From positions 1 to 64,000 of the forward strand of contig JBBMRB010000001.1 in the NCBI GenBank assembly GCA_038900335.1: a DNA stretch of 64,000 nt, given 5' to 3'. Below the pieces are notes generated by a model that was not told where the DNA came from, searched no databases, and saw only the letters and a program-made list of their open reading frames with translations. The translations under genes were made by a program, and so were the position numbers. The DNA comes from Rs1 sp038900335. Its GTDB lineage: Bacteria > Pseudomonadota > Gammaproteobacteria > Pseudomonadales > Balneatricaceae. Positions within the stretch are counted from its first letter, which is position 1. Each line of letters begins with the position of its first letter. This document shows, piece after piece, positions 27,333-36,651 of the stretch.

Positions 27333-28385
27333 CTAGAAAGGTGCAGGGTAGTTTTTTAATACCGCTTTGATATCCACTAAAGCAGCTTCGCTTAATGTTA
27401 AATCAAATGCGCTAATATTATCGGTGAGCTGTGCCATGCTGGTCGCGCCAATAATGGTGGATGTCACGCCTTTGACTTGTTGGCACCAAGCGAGTGCCAG
27501 CTGTGCCGGTGTGATGTTATATTGCGCTGCGATTTGCATATAAGCCGCAGTTGCCTCATGCCCAGCTGTAGTATTACGGTATAAGCCGTTTCTTTGCTCA
27601 ATACTCCAACGAGTACCTTCAGGGATGGCGTTGTTTGCATATTTGCCAGTTAACATCCCCGTCGCTAATGGTGACCAAGGTAAGTAGGCGACGTTTTCAC
27701 GGATACAAGTTTCTAGTAAATAGGGCGCATCTTTCGCATGAAGTAAACTAAATTCATTTTGAATAGAGGCGATACGCGGTAAATTGTGCTCTTCACTGAG
27801 TTTAAGGTAGCTGCTAATGCCCCAGGGAGTGTCATCTGAAAGCCCACAAAAACGAATTTTACCTGCCGCCACACAACGCGCTAAACCCTGTAAAATATCG
27901 TGCATTGAGTCTAACTCTTGCTGCGTATCTGCTAGAGTAAAGTCAACGCTATCGGGTGCGTGTTGGCCAAAATGTGGAAACTTACGGTTAGGCCAATGCA
28001 GTTGGTACAAGTCTAAATAGTCTGTTTGTAAGCGTTTTAATGAGCCTTCAACAGCTAACTCTACCGCTTTACCGGTAATCGGCGCTGAATCTCTTATCCA
28101 AGGTATACCAACGCCAGCAATTTTTGAGGCGATCACTAAATCGTCTCTTTTTTCACTGTTATTGGCCAGCCAATGGCCAAGAATAGTTTCTGTCTTACCG
28201 TAGGTGTCGCTACTAGGTGGCACGGCGTATATTTCAGCAGTATCTATAAAGTTGATATCTTTAGATAGTGCATAATCAATTTGTTCATTAGCATCTTGCT
28301 GATTGTTTTGTAAACCCCAGGTCATACTGCCTAAACAGGCTGAAGATACCGATAAACCACTGGTGCCTAATAAAGAATATTTCAT
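27333..28385 (-). CDS. Aldo/keto reductase, Tas-like
   Basis: 350 residues. AKR features are 'MKYSLLGTSGLSVSSACLG', 'NFIDTAEIYAVPP' (catalytic Asp and Tyr), 'IASKIAGVG' (Lys), 'YQLHWPNRKF' (His) and a C-terminal NADP region with 'TSTIIGATSMAQL'. The closest subfamily is Tas/YajO-like. The frame has a GTG nine bases upstream, but the ATG at 28385 has the AAGTGAGA ribosome site. NADPH-dependent carbonyl reduction is expected; substrate unknown. Confidence 0.9.
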   Translation of the reverse strand: MKYSLLGTSGLSVSSACLGSMTWGLQNNQQDANEQIDYALSKDINFIDTAEIYAVPPSSDTYGKTETILGHWLANNSEKRDDLVIASKIAGVGIPWIRDSAPITGKAVELAVEGSLKRLQTDYLDLYQLHWPNRKFPHFGQHAPDSVDFTLADTQQELDSMHDILQGLARCVAAGKIRFCGLSDDTPWGISSYLKLSEEHNLPRIASIQNEFSLLHAKDAPYLLETCIRENVAYLPWSPLATGMLTGKYANNAIPEGTRWSIEQRNGLYRNTTAGHEATAAYMQIAAQYNITPAQLALAWCQQVKGVTSTIIGATSMAQLTDNISAFDLTLSEAALVDIKAVLKNYPAPF

Positions 28386-28824
28386 ATTTCTCACTTAATA
28401 TTAGTTAATAAAACATTGATTAGTTGCTTTTATCAATCGCGTTACATCTATCACACATGTCGGTGTTAGCTAGCAGCTGTTATGAAAACAATTAAAGTCG
28501 AAAGTTGCTTGTTATCGTTAACTTGCAGCCATTAAATACAGTGTACAGAGCGATAAATAATCTGCTAGATATTGATAGATCTGCCTATTTTACACCGTTT
28601 TTAAAGTAATATGATGAATCATTTAACTGAAAATTAAACTATAAAGCATTTTTGTTACGCGCAATGCGCAAAGATCACTTGTTTTGCTTTATCGGCAGTG
28701 TTTTTTTAAACGTTATTGCATACAATAGTCGCCATTGATAAACGGTATTCTAAAATTAATAAAGTTAATACAAAGCGAAAAATAGCGCTGTGTGTATTAA
28801 GTGTAGAGTGTGAAAGGTAGATAA
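28386..28824. other. Intergenic region between the aldo/keto reductase and argC
   Basis: 439 bp between divergent genes. I looked for an ArgR box (TGAATnnnnATTCA) and see none. A small palindrome GCGCAATGCGC lies near 28661. Otherwise the region is AT-rich with no ORF. Confidence 0.5.
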
Positions 28825-29874
28825 ATGTCGATAGATAATAAAATTAAGGTAGGTATTTTAGGCGCATCTGGTTACACCGGTGCTGATCTTGTGCGATTAG
28901 CTGCTGCGCATCCGCATATGGAGCTATCGGTATTAACTGCAAATAGCCATGCGGGTAAAAAATATTCGCAAGTTTACCCCCACTTAGGCGCCATGGACTT
29001 ACCTGATCTCATCACAATAGAAGAAGCTGATTGGGCAACGCTGGATGTGATATTTTGTGGCTTACCGCACGGCACCACCCAAAAAATAGTGGCATCATTA
29101 CCTAAACATGTCAAAGTGATTGATTTATCAGCTGATTTTAGATTACGTGATACTCAAACTTACCATCAGTGGTATGGCCACGAGCATTTTGCTCCCCAGT
29201 TACAAGCAAGTGCTGTTTACGGATTGTCCGAGCATTATAGAGGGGATATCAAGAAGGCTAATTTGGTAGCATGTCCAGGCTGTTATCCAACCGCTGCACT
29301 GATGATGCTAATACCACTGTTAAAGGCTAAGTTACTTGATATTAATAGTATTATTATAGATGCTAAATCAGGTTTAACGGGAGCCGGTCGTGGTTTAAAA
29401 CAAAATACTTTATTTGCCGAAGCAGGTGAAGGTTTAAGTGTCTATGGTGTGGCAGGGCACAGGCATGCGCCTGAAATAGAGCAAGAGCTGAGCGTGGCAC
29501 AACAACAAGATGTGATGGTCAGCTTTACACCACATCTTATCCCGATGAGCCGTGGTGAATTTGTTTCAACCTATGCCAGTGTCGCACCAGGTGTCACTAT
29601 TAATGATATTCGTGAAGTCCTTAATGCCACTTATGCCGATGAGCCTTTTGTGCGTTTATTAGCAGAGGGTGCAGGTATAGGTACCCAATTTGTCAGAGGC
29701 TCTAACCAGTGCTTATTATCGGTACATGAAGATAGAGTACCAGGGCGCGTGTTACTGTTCTCAACACTAGATAACTTGGTCAAAGGCTCTAGTGGTCAAG
29801 CTATTCAAAACATGAACATTATGTTCGGTTTTGATGAAACACTCGGCCTAATGCAGCAGCCAATGTTCCCGTAA
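28825..29874 (+). CDS. argC: N-acetyl-gamma-glutamyl-phosphate reductase
   Basis: Third step of arginine synthesis, NADPH-dependent. 349 residues with the Rossmann motif 'GILGASGYTGADLVRL', the catalytic cysteine in 'LVACPGCYPTAALM', 'DAKSGLTGAGRG' and 'HLIPMSRGE'. It is not next to other arg genes. A 15-bp tandem duplication spans its stop codon. Confidence 0.96.
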   Translation: MSIDNKIKVGILGASGYTGADLVRLAAAHPHMELSVLTANSHAGKKYSQVYPHLGAMDLPDLITIEEADWATLDVIFCGLPHGTTQKIVASLPKHVKVIDLSADFRLRDTQTYHQWYGHEHFAPQLQASAVYGLSEHYRGDIKKANLVACPGCYPTAALMMLIPLLKAKLLDINSIIIDAKSGLTGAGRGLKQNTLFAEAGEGLSVYGVAGHRHAPEIEQELSVAQQQDVMVSFTPHLIPMSRGEFVSTYASVAPGVTINDIREVLNATYADEPFVRLLAEGAGIGTQFVRGSNQCLLSVHEDRVPGRVLLFSTLDNLVKGSSGQAIQNMNIMFGFDETLGLMQQPMFP

Positions 29875-29897
29875 GCAGAGCTGCCGTAAGCAGAGCT
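29869..29897 (+). repeat. 15-bp tandem duplication spanning the argC stop codon
   Basis: CCGTAAGCAGAGCTG at 29869-29883 is followed directly by CCGTAAGCAGAGCT at 29884-29897. Both copies include an in-frame TAA, so argC carries a back-up stop after the duplication. Confidence 0.8.
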
Positions 29898-30158
29898 CCT
29901 TAGATTATAGCTTCGACAAGCCTCGTTTGGGATACCAAGTGAGGCTTTATCATTTCTAGCCCCTCATATTTTCTTTAAGGCGAATACTAACGCGAGTCAG
30001 TAGAGCCATTTTTTGTTAGCAGAGCCATGGCCGCTAAGATTTGCATTACATCATAATCCAATATTTGTGATCGATTATGTTCGTTTTTGTTTGTTAAAAA
30101 TCCTATTTAACTTGTTGTTTATTAATGATTTAATATTATTATAAAATTAATTAACACA

Positions 30159-30178
30159 ATGATGTAATTGCATCATTA
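30159..30178. promoter_or_regulatory. Near-perfect palindrome, candidate operator
   Basis: AATGATGTAATTGCATCATT is a 20-bp inverted repeat broken by one symmetric mismatch. It is 106 bp upstream of the perfect LacI-type palindrome and shares the GATGTAAT half with it. Confidence 0.4.
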
Positions 30179-30283
30179 TTTGCCATGCGCTATGTTTGAA
30201 ATCAGTTGACGGATGATGTTAGTTATTTTAATGTAATTAAAGAGGGGCAGGAAGTGAATATTCTTGTCTTTTTTTCAATAGTG

Positions 30284-30299
30284 ATGTAATCGATTACAT
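30284..30299. promoter_or_regulatory. Candidate LacI-family operator
   Basis: ATGTAATCGATTACAT is a perfect 16-bp palindrome with the central CG typical of LacI/GalR operators (TGTAAnCGnTTACA type). It lies 214 bp upstream of the first gene of the sugar locus. That locus ends with its own LacI-type repressor gene, so autogenous locus control is a reasonable inference. Confidence 0.65.
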
Positions 30300-30513
30300 T
30301 GAAAAATATCACCACTTAAAAGTGGGTTAGATTAAAAAAATAACAATAAGCATTTAATAACACGAAATAAACACCTAATTCGCCAAAGCAGGGTAGGCTC
30401 AATATCTAATGTATCAACAATACTGCTAATCGTATTGGCTACTATTTGATATCAGACTAACGCTTAACACTCTACTTTTATGTCGGTTATTTGCTTTATT
30501 CCACGAGGTCATA

Positions 30514-31575
30514 ATGAAAAAAATTAAAGGTCCTGCACTTTTTTTAGCACAATTTGTTAGTGATGAAGCCCCATTTAATACTCTTGAGAATATAGCCGCC
30601 TGGGCTGGTGGTTTAGGTTTTAAAGGTGTGCAAATGCCCAGTTGGGATGCGCGAGTATTTGATCTAGAAAAAGCAGCAAAGGATCTTGATTATTGTGCTC
30701 AAGTCAAATCAATATTAGCAAAGCATGGCTTAGAGCTCACTGAATTATCAACGCATTTACAAGGCCAGCTCGTAGCTGTTCACCCTGCATATGATGATAT
30801 GTTTGATGGCTTTGCACCTGAGCATGTAAGGCAAAATCCAAAATTGCGACAAGCTTGGGCTGTTGAGCAGCTAATGTGGGCGGCTAAAGCCTCACAGAAT
30901 TTAGGCCTAACTGAACACGCCAGTTTTTCCGGTGCTCTACTATGGCCGTTCATGTACCCGTGGCCGCAGCGCCCAGCGGGTCTAGTGGAAATGGGCTTTA
31001 AAGAACTTGCAGAGCGTTGGTTGCCAATATTGGATGAGTTTGATCGCTGTGGTGTCGATGTATGCTATGAAATTCACCCAGGTGAAGATTTGCACGATGG
31101 CGAAACCTTTGAGCAATTTTTAGAGGCAACCAACCACCACCCCAGAGTCAATATCCTGTATGACCCATCACACTTTTTACTACAACAACTAGATTACCTC
31201 AGCTTTATCGATATTTACCACGAGCGCATTAAAATGTTCCACGTTAAAGACGCCGAGTTTAACCCAACCGGTCGTCAAGGTGTTTATGGCGGTTATACCA
31301 GCTGGCAAAACAGGGCGGCACGCTTTCGCTCACTCGGTGATGGCCAAGTCGATTTTAAAGGTATTTTCTCCAAGCTAAGCCAGTATGATTTTGATGGATG
31401 GGCGGTTATCGAATGGGAATGCTGTTTAAAACACCCTGAGCAAGGGGCTGAACAAGGCGTTGCTTTTGTCAACGAGCACATTATACGTGTTACCGATAAA
31501 GCGTTTGATGACTTTGCTGATAGCGGTGTAGATGAGGCGACTAATCGTCGTATTCTTGGATTAAAAAGCAACTGA
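30514..31575 (+). CDS. Sugar phosphate isomerase/epimerase-family TIM-barrel protein
   Basis: 353 residues, AP-endonuclease-2-like TIM barrel. Metal-site motifs are 'TELSTHLQGQLVAVHP', 'CYEIHPGEDLHDGE', 'NILYDPSHF', 'KMFHVKDAEF' and 'WAVIEWECC'. Relatives with Gfo/Idh partners act as isomerases or epimerases, or on 3-keto sugars and inositols. It starts the sugar locus with a GAGG ribosome site and is followed after 17 bp by the dehydrogenase. Actual substrate unknown. Confidence 0.85.
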   Translation: MKKIKGPALFLAQFVSDEAPFNTLENIAAWAGGLGFKGVQMPSWDARVFDLEKAAKDLDYCAQVKSILAKHGLELTELSTHLQGQLVAVHPAYDDMFDGFAPEHVRQNPKLRQAWAVEQLMWAAKASQNLGLTEHASFSGALLWPFMYPWPQRPAGLVEMGFKELAERWLPILDEFDRCGVDVCYEIHPGEDLHDGETFEQFLEATNHHPRVNILYDPSHFLLQQLDYLSFIDIYHERIKMFHVKDAEFNPTGRQGVYGGYTSWQNRAARFRSLGDGQVDFKGIFSKLSQYDFDGWAVIEWECCLKHPEQGAEQGVAFVNEHIIRVTDKAFDDFADSGVDEATNRRILGLKSN

Positions 31576-31592
31576 TAACGTTAGGAGATACC

Positions 31593-32747
31593 ATGAGTAA
31601 AAAAATAAAGTATGGCATGGTAGGCGGTGGTGACGGTGCTTTTATTGGCGATATTCATCGTATCGCCTCACGCATTGATGATCGCTTTGAGCTAGTTGCC
31701 GGTGCACTATCATCTGACGCCCAGCGTGCTAATGATTCAGCGTTGCGTATCGGTATCGATTTACAGCGCAGCTATAGTAGCTATGAAGAAATGGCCCGTA
31801 TTGAAAGCGCCAGAGCAGATGGTATCGATGCTGTCGTTATCGTCACCCCTAATCATTTACACTTTCCTGTGAGCAAAGCGTTTTTAGAGCAAGGTATTGC
31901 GGTGATTTGTGATAAGCCTGCAACCCTCGATTTAGCACAGGCAAAAGAGCTGGCTACTTTGATTAAAGAGCGCGGCAGTTTTTATCGCTTAACCCATAAT
32001 TATACTGCTTACCCGCTAGTGAGATTCGCAAGGCAGATGATCGAGCAAGGTAAGCTTGGCAAACTCAGGTTAGTGCAGGTTGAATATGTGCAAGATTGGC
32101 TCAGTGAAAATGAGGAGCAAAAAGGCAATAAACAAGCGCAGTGGCGAACAGACCCTGCAAAATCAGGTATTGGCGGCAGCTTAGGAGATATTGGCACCCA
32201 CGCTTTTAATCTGGCGCAGTTTATGTCGGGTTTGAAAGTCAGTGAGGTGTGTGCGGATATCGATGTGTTTGTCGATGGTCGTGTGCTTGATGATAATGCT
32301 CACGTTATGTTGCGCTTTAATAATGCTGCCAAAGGGATGTTGTGGTGCTCACAAGTCGCCCCCGGTAATGCTAATAATCTTAAAGTACGCCTGTACGGTG
32401 AGAAAGGCGGTATCGAGTGGCAACAAGAAGAGCCTAATCATTTGTGGTACACACCACTTGGTGAGCCAAGTCAAAAAATTATTCGCGCAGGCCACGGCGT
32501 ATCAGAGGTCGCTAATCGTATTAGTCGCACCCCAGCGGGACACCCAGAAGGTTACCTTGAAGGTTTTGCCAATCTATATAGTGATATCGCCGATGCGCTA
32601 ACGCTGCATCAGCAAGGTCTTGAAATCCCGGAGCATCTACAGTTAATTCCAGGTATTAAAGAGGGTATATCATCGATGCAGTTTATTGAGGCAACGGTAC
32701 AGTCCTCTCGCGCTAATAGCCAGTGGGTAGCGATGGATGGTGACTGA
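31593..32747 (+). CDS. Gfo/Idh/MocA-family oxidoreductase
   Basis: 384 residues. The N-terminal NAD-binding motif is 'MVGGGDGAFIGDIHR'. 'VIVTPNHLHFPVSKAFL', the 'ICDKPATLDL' EKP-type motif and 'GGSLGDIGTHAFNLAQF' (catalytic His region) follow. AGGAGA precedes the ATG. The pairing with a TIM-barrel isomerase and a ribose-type ABC importer points to oxidation of an imported sugar or polyol, probably at C2 or C3. Substrate cannot be read from the sequence. Confidence 0.9.
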   Translation: MSKKIKYGMVGGGDGAFIGDIHRIASRIDDRFELVAGALSSDAQRANDSALRIGIDLQRSYSSYEEMARIESARADGIDAVVIVTPNHLHFPVSKAFLEQGIAVICDKPATLDLAQAKELATLIKERGSFYRLTHNYTAYPLVRFARQMIEQGKLGKLRLVQVEYVQDWLSENEEQKGNKQAQWRTDPAKSGIGGSLGDIGTHAFNLAQFMSGLKVSEVCADIDVFVDGRVLDDNAHVMLRFNNAAKGMLWCSQVAPGNANNLKVRLYGEKGGIEWQQEEPNHLWYTPLGEPSQKIIRAGHGVSEVANRISRTPAGHPEGYLEGFANLYSDIADALTLHQQGLEIPEHLQLIPGIKEGISSMQFIEATVQSSRANSQWVAMDGD

Positions 32748-32748
32748 G

Positions 32749-34287
32749 ATGAGTACAGCACAAGCACATAGTAGCTCACATTCAGATAGTGCTGAGCCTA
32801 TTATGCAAATCGATAATATCGTCAAAGAATTCTCTGGCGTGCGGGTGTTGCATAAAATCACGATGGATATCTTCGCTGGTGAAGTATTGGGCATTTTGGG
32901 AGAAAACGGTGCGGGTAAATCGACGCTGTTAAAAATACTCAGTGGCATTTATCAAAAAACATCGGGCTCGATACGCTTTATTGGTCAAGATGTTGAAATC
33001 ACCAGCCCAGCTAACGCCAAGGCTCTAGGGATTTCGATGATCCCGCAAGAATTTAATCTTATTAATAGTTTGAATGTTTTTGAAAATGTCTTTTTAGGCA
33101 ATGAACAAAAAAAAGGACTGCTATTAAATAAAGCTAAAATGCGCGAGCAAACTTTAGAGCTGCTAGCTCAGTTGCAAACACAGCTTGATCCTGATGCCTT
33201 GATTTCCTCTTTAAGCGTCGCGCAAAAGCAGATGGTTGAAATTGCCAAAGCGTTAGTTAATGACGTTAAAATTTTGATTATGGATGAGCCAACCACTGTT
33301 TTAACAGATCATGAAGTGGGTATTTTCTTTGCTTTAGTCGAGCGTTTAAAAGCACGTGGTGTGACACTGATTTTTATCTCACATAAATTAAAAGAAGTTA
33401 AATTGCTCTGCGATCGCCTCATTATTTTAAGGGATGGCTATTTGATTAGCGTTGATGATATTGACGATATTGATGAGCAAGATATGGCCAGAAAAATGGT
33501 GGGCCGTGAACTCAATCAAATATATCCTGAAAAAGTCAGTGCAGGGCAAGAGAGTGTATTAAAGGTAGAAAACCTGAATATTGCTAAGCTTTTACACAAT
33601 ATTAATTTTGAGCTTAAAAAAGGTGAGATTTTAGGCTTTGCCGGCTTAATCGGTGCAGGTAGAACGGAAACTGCTGAAGCAATTATGGGCTTGCGCCACA
33701 GTGATAGTGGTACTACTTACATCAATGGTAAACAAGTCGATATAAAAACAGTGAAAGATGCCGTCGCCTGCAAAATGGCCTATTTATCTGAGGATAGACA
33801 GGGCAAAGGGCTGGTGATGAACTTTGATATCATTAAAAATATTAGCTTAATTTCACTGGCAAAATACGTAAAAGGTTTTATCAGCAAGCCTGCAGAGCGT
33901 AAGCAGGCTCAGCACTATGTGCAGATGTTTGATATAAAAGCCGCCTCTATTAAATCGGAATTAATTAACCTAAGTGGTGGTAATCAGCAGAAGGTATACC
34001 TAGCTAAGTGGATGGATACCGAGCCTGAAATATTGATACTTGATGAGCCGACTCGCGGTATTGATGTCAACACCAAGAAAGAGATTTATCATTTTATCCA
34101 GGCATTGACGCAACAAGGTGTGTCGGTGATTGTTATCTCATCAGAATTAGAGGAGTTAATTGGTTTGGCTAATCGGGTGTTGGTGATGCGAGAAGGGCAG
34201 ATTGTCGGTGAGCTTGCAGGCGATGATATCAATGATCAGGAAATCATGTATTACGCAGCAGGGTTAAAACAAGACAGTGCGAGTTAA
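32749..34287 (+). CDS. Sugar ABC transporter ATP-binding protein, RbsA-like
   Basis: This is a tandem-ATPase subunit of a CUT2 (ribose-type) importer. The first domain has Walker A 'GENGAGKSTLLKIL', a 'LSVAQKQMVEIAKAL' signature and 'LIMDEPT'. The second has a degenerate Walker A 'GLIGAGRTETAEAI', signature 'LSGGNQQKVYLAKW' and 'LILDEPTRGID'. The ATG at 32749 directly follows the dehydrogenase stop; an alternative ATG at 32737 would overlap it, and the choice is uncertain. Confidence 0.93.
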   Translation: MSTAQAHSSSHSDSAEPIMQIDNIVKEFSGVRVLHKITMDIFAGEVLGILGENGAGKSTLLKILSGIYQKTSGSIRFIGQDVEITSPANAKALGISMIPQEFNLINSLNVFENVFLGNEQKKGLLLNKAKMREQTLELLAQLQTQLDPDALISSLSVAQKQMVEIAKALVNDVKILIMDEPTTVLTDHEVGIFFALVERLKARGVTLIFISHKLKEVKLLCDRLIILRDGYLISVDDIDDIDEQDMARKMVGRELNQIYPEKVSAGQESVLKVENLNIAKLLHNINFELKKGEILGFAGLIGAGRTETAEAIMGLRHSDSGTTYINGKQVDIKTVKDAVACKMAYLSEDRQGKGLVMNFDIIKNISLISLAKYVKGFISKPAERKQAQHYVQMFDIKAASIKSELINLSGGNQQKVYLAKWMDTEPEILILDEPTRGIDVNTKKEIYHFIQALTQQGVSVIVISSELEELIGLANRVLVMREGQIVGELAGDDINDQEIMYYAAGLKQDSAS

Positions 34288-34382
34288 TAATGATATTGCC
34301 ATTACAGCTAAACCTTAGGGTGTTGTTGGCTAATCCCATTTCTTACATTTAAAAGAGTAGAAGGTTAAAATTAGGTACTGAC

Positions 34383-35375
34383 ATGTCAAAACAAACAAAA
34401 ATAATGATGGCTCCCCCAAGTAGCCCAATGCAGCGCTTAGCACGCTTTCCCTGGGGTACTTATGCACCACTTATCGCATTAATTGTACTTATTATATTCT
34501 CGGCACTAGCGAGCGAGCATTTTTTAGCGACACGTAATATTACCAACGTGTTAAGACAAGTATCCTACACGGGGATTATTGCCTTAGGTATGACGTTCGT
34601 CATTATTGCCGGCGGCATAGACTTATCAGTTGGCTCGATGGTGGCATTGGTCGGTGTGCTATGTGTCATGCTGCTCAATCACATGGGTGATGGCTGGTAC
34701 AGTGTCATTATGGCCATGGGTTCAGCCATTGCTATCGGTGGTTTGTTGGGAGCAGTTAATGGGGCCATTATTACCCGGGGTAAAGTCGCATCGTTTATCG
34801 CAACACTGGCTACTATGTCGATATTGCGCTCACTGACACTGTATTTCTCAGATGCTGGTGAGGTGGTATCACACAACAGCTTATTTCCTGAAATTGGCGG
34901 TGGTTATTTTTGGTCAATCCCTATCCCAGTTTGGGTGTTTTTAATATTAGCGTTTATTTGTCATATTTTACTCAACCATACCGCTTTTGGTCGCCATGTT
35001 TGCGCCATTGGATCTAACGCGACAGTGGCCTCTTACTCGGCAATAAAAGTGCGCTGGGTATACTTTTTAACCTTCGTTATAGCCGGTGTTATGGTCGGTA
35101 TATCGGCGATTATGCTGTCATCGCGCTTGAATTCTGTGAGCCCAGGAGATGCAGGGCTGTTCTACGAGCTGGATGCGATAGCAGCGGTAGTGATCGGCGG
35201 TACAGCGCTATCAGGTGGTCGCGGTACGATATGGGGTACAGTTATCGGGGTGATTATCTTAGGAATTATTAACAATATGTTGAATTTATTAGGAGTATCG
35301 CCGTATTTGCAAGGCACAGTCAAAGGCGCTGTGATTTTGATTGCGGTACTTGCACAGTTTAAAGGAGATCGTTAG
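34383..35375 (+). CDS. Sugar ABC transporter permease, RbsC-like
   Basis: 330 residues with eight to ten hydrophobic helices. CUT2 permease features are 'NVLRQVSYTGIIALGMTFVI', 'GGIDLSVGSMVALVG', 'GKVASFIATLATMSILR' and 'AVVIGGTALSGGRGTIWGT'. It forms the membrane channel with the preceding ATPase. The 95-bp gap is larger than elsewhere in the locus but shows no clear terminator. Confidence 0.93.
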   Translation: MSKQTKIMMAPPSSPMQRLARFPWGTYAPLIALIVLIIFSALASEHFLATRNITNVLRQVSYTGIIALGMTFVIIAGGIDLSVGSMVALVGVLCVMLLNHMGDGWYSVIMAMGSAIAIGGLLGAVNGAIITRGKVASFIATLATMSILRSLTLYFSDAGEVVSHNSLFPEIGGGYFWSIPIPVWVFLILAFICHILLNHTAFGRHVCAIGSNATVASYSAIKVRWVYFLTFVIAGVMVGISAIMLSSRLNSVSPGDAGLFYELDAIAAVVIGGTALSGGRGTIWGTVIGVIILGIINNMLNLLGVSPYLQGTVKGAVILIAVLAQFKGDR

Positions 35376-35494
35376 AGGTCTTCTAAGCATTAGCTGCTTA
35401 ATCTGAGTAGCTATTTTTAAGTGTCCAACAATCTTTATCTTTACGATAACAGTAACGAAGAGAGACAGGGCAAGTATTACTGAGGAGTAATTGC

Positions 35495-36466
35495 ATGAAA
35501 TACAAAAACAAAATCAGCAGCATGCTAGCATTCTTTGCGCTTATGTTTGCTTTCACCGGCATAGCCCAAGCGGCACAGAAGTATAAAGTCGGTATCAGTG
35601 TGCCATCAGCAGATCACGGTTGGACAGCGGGCTTATTGTGGTGGGCAAAAAAGGCAGTGGCCGACATCGAGAAGAAAGAAAAAGATGTTGAGTTTTATGT
35701 GGTCGCAGCAAGCTCAGGGACTAAACAGGTCGGTGATGTTGAAGATTTAATGATTAAAGGTATTAACGCTTTAGTTATTTTACCGCACAACCCTGCGACG
35801 CTACAAAAAGTGATTGAAGAGGCTTATGCTGAAGGGATCTACACTGTTGTTGTTGATCGCGAGTTAGCTAAACCTGCTCAAGATGTGTTTATTGCTGGTG
35901 ACAACGCTGGTCTAGGGCGTGTTGGTGCACAGTGGATGGCCAAAGAAATGGCAGGTAAGGGCAACATAGTTGTGATTGAAGGCCTGCAAATTCCTATTAA
36001 CAAGCAGCGTGTTGATGCGTTCAATGAAGTGATGGCTGAACATAAGGGGATTAATATTCTTGATTCTCAACCGGGTGATTGGTCAACACAAAAAGCACTA
36101 TCAGTCATGGAAAACTTCTTACAAAAGCATAAGAAAATTGATGCTGTTTGGTGTCAAGATGACGATATGCTTAAAGGTGTCATGCAAGCGATTAAAGAAT
36201 CTGGACGTACTGATATCAAAACCGTCTTAGGCGGCGCTGGCTCTAAAGATATCATCAAAATGATTATCGATGATAACCCGGTAGTACGTGCAACCGTTAC
36301 TTATAGCCCATCAATGGTCGCATCAGGTATTGCGTTAGCGGTTGCTGGTGTTAAAAATGAGACATTAGGCAATTTATATCATAAACCGACGCGTGTTATT
36401 TTAGGCGCTGAACTGATTGATAAAAGCAATGCAAAAGAAAACTATTTTCCTGAAGCAGCATTTTAA
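35495..36466 (+). CDS. Periplasmic sugar-binding protein, RbsB-like
   Basis: 323 residues. The signal peptide ends near 'FTGIAQA', then the mature protein starts 'AQKYKVGISVPSADHGWT'. The Peripla_BP_4 fold shows 'VEDLMIKGINALVILPHNP', 'TVVVDREL' and 'DNAGLGRVGAQWMAKEM'. 'AVWCQDDDMLKGVMQAIKE' matches the hinge/ligand region. It delivers the sugar to the permease. TGAGGAG is well placed before the ATG. The protein type fits pentose, inositol or related ligands; the ligand is unknown. Confidence 0.93.
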   Translation: MKYKNKISSMLAFFALMFAFTGIAQAAQKYKVGISVPSADHGWTAGLLWWAKKAVADIEKKEKDVEFYVVAASSGTKQVGDVEDLMIKGINALVILPHNPATLQKVIEEAYAEGIYTVVVDRELAKPAQDVFIAGDNAGLGRVGAQWMAKEMAGKGNIVVIEGLQIPINKQRVDAFNEVMAEHKGINILDSQPGDWSTQKALSVMENFLQKHKKIDAVWCQDDDMLKGVMQAIKESGRTDIKTVLGGAGSKDIIKMIIDDNPVVRATVTYSPSMVASGIALAVAGVKNETLGNLYHKPTRVILGAELIDKSNAKENYFPEAAF

Positions 36467-36489
36467 TTACTGCGTTTAATTGTTATGCT

Positions 36490-36511
36490 CGCCCCATTTT
36501 TTGGGGCGTTT
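36490..36511 (+). terminator. Terminator-like hairpin after the binding-protein gene
   Basis: CGCCCC and GGGGCG form a 6-bp GC stem around ATTTTTT, followed by TTT. It separates the transport genes from the repressor gene. Confidence 0.6.
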
Positions 36512-36651
36512 GCGTTAAAGCTTCAGAATTATGGTTAACACAGCAGCACAAAAGTTAATCTGTACATGGCAACTCTCATTCAATTTAAAGGTTGATTATT
36601 TTTGATTAGCTCTAATCTCACTAACTGTGCCCAAGCCGGTCGATATTTGTA

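Larger units (their letters stand above)
29875..30513. other. Long leader/intergenic region upstream of the sugar locus
   Basis: 639 bp with no ORF I would call. It contains two palindromic operator candidates (30159-30178 and 30284-30299) and is strongly AT-rich at 30100-30180. The promoter for the downstream locus is probably here, giving a leader of up to about 200 nt. Confidence 0.6.

Noticed and set aside
28386..28824. ArgR box upstream of argC
   Set aside because: No TGAAT-N4-ATTCA-like palindrome was found in the gap.
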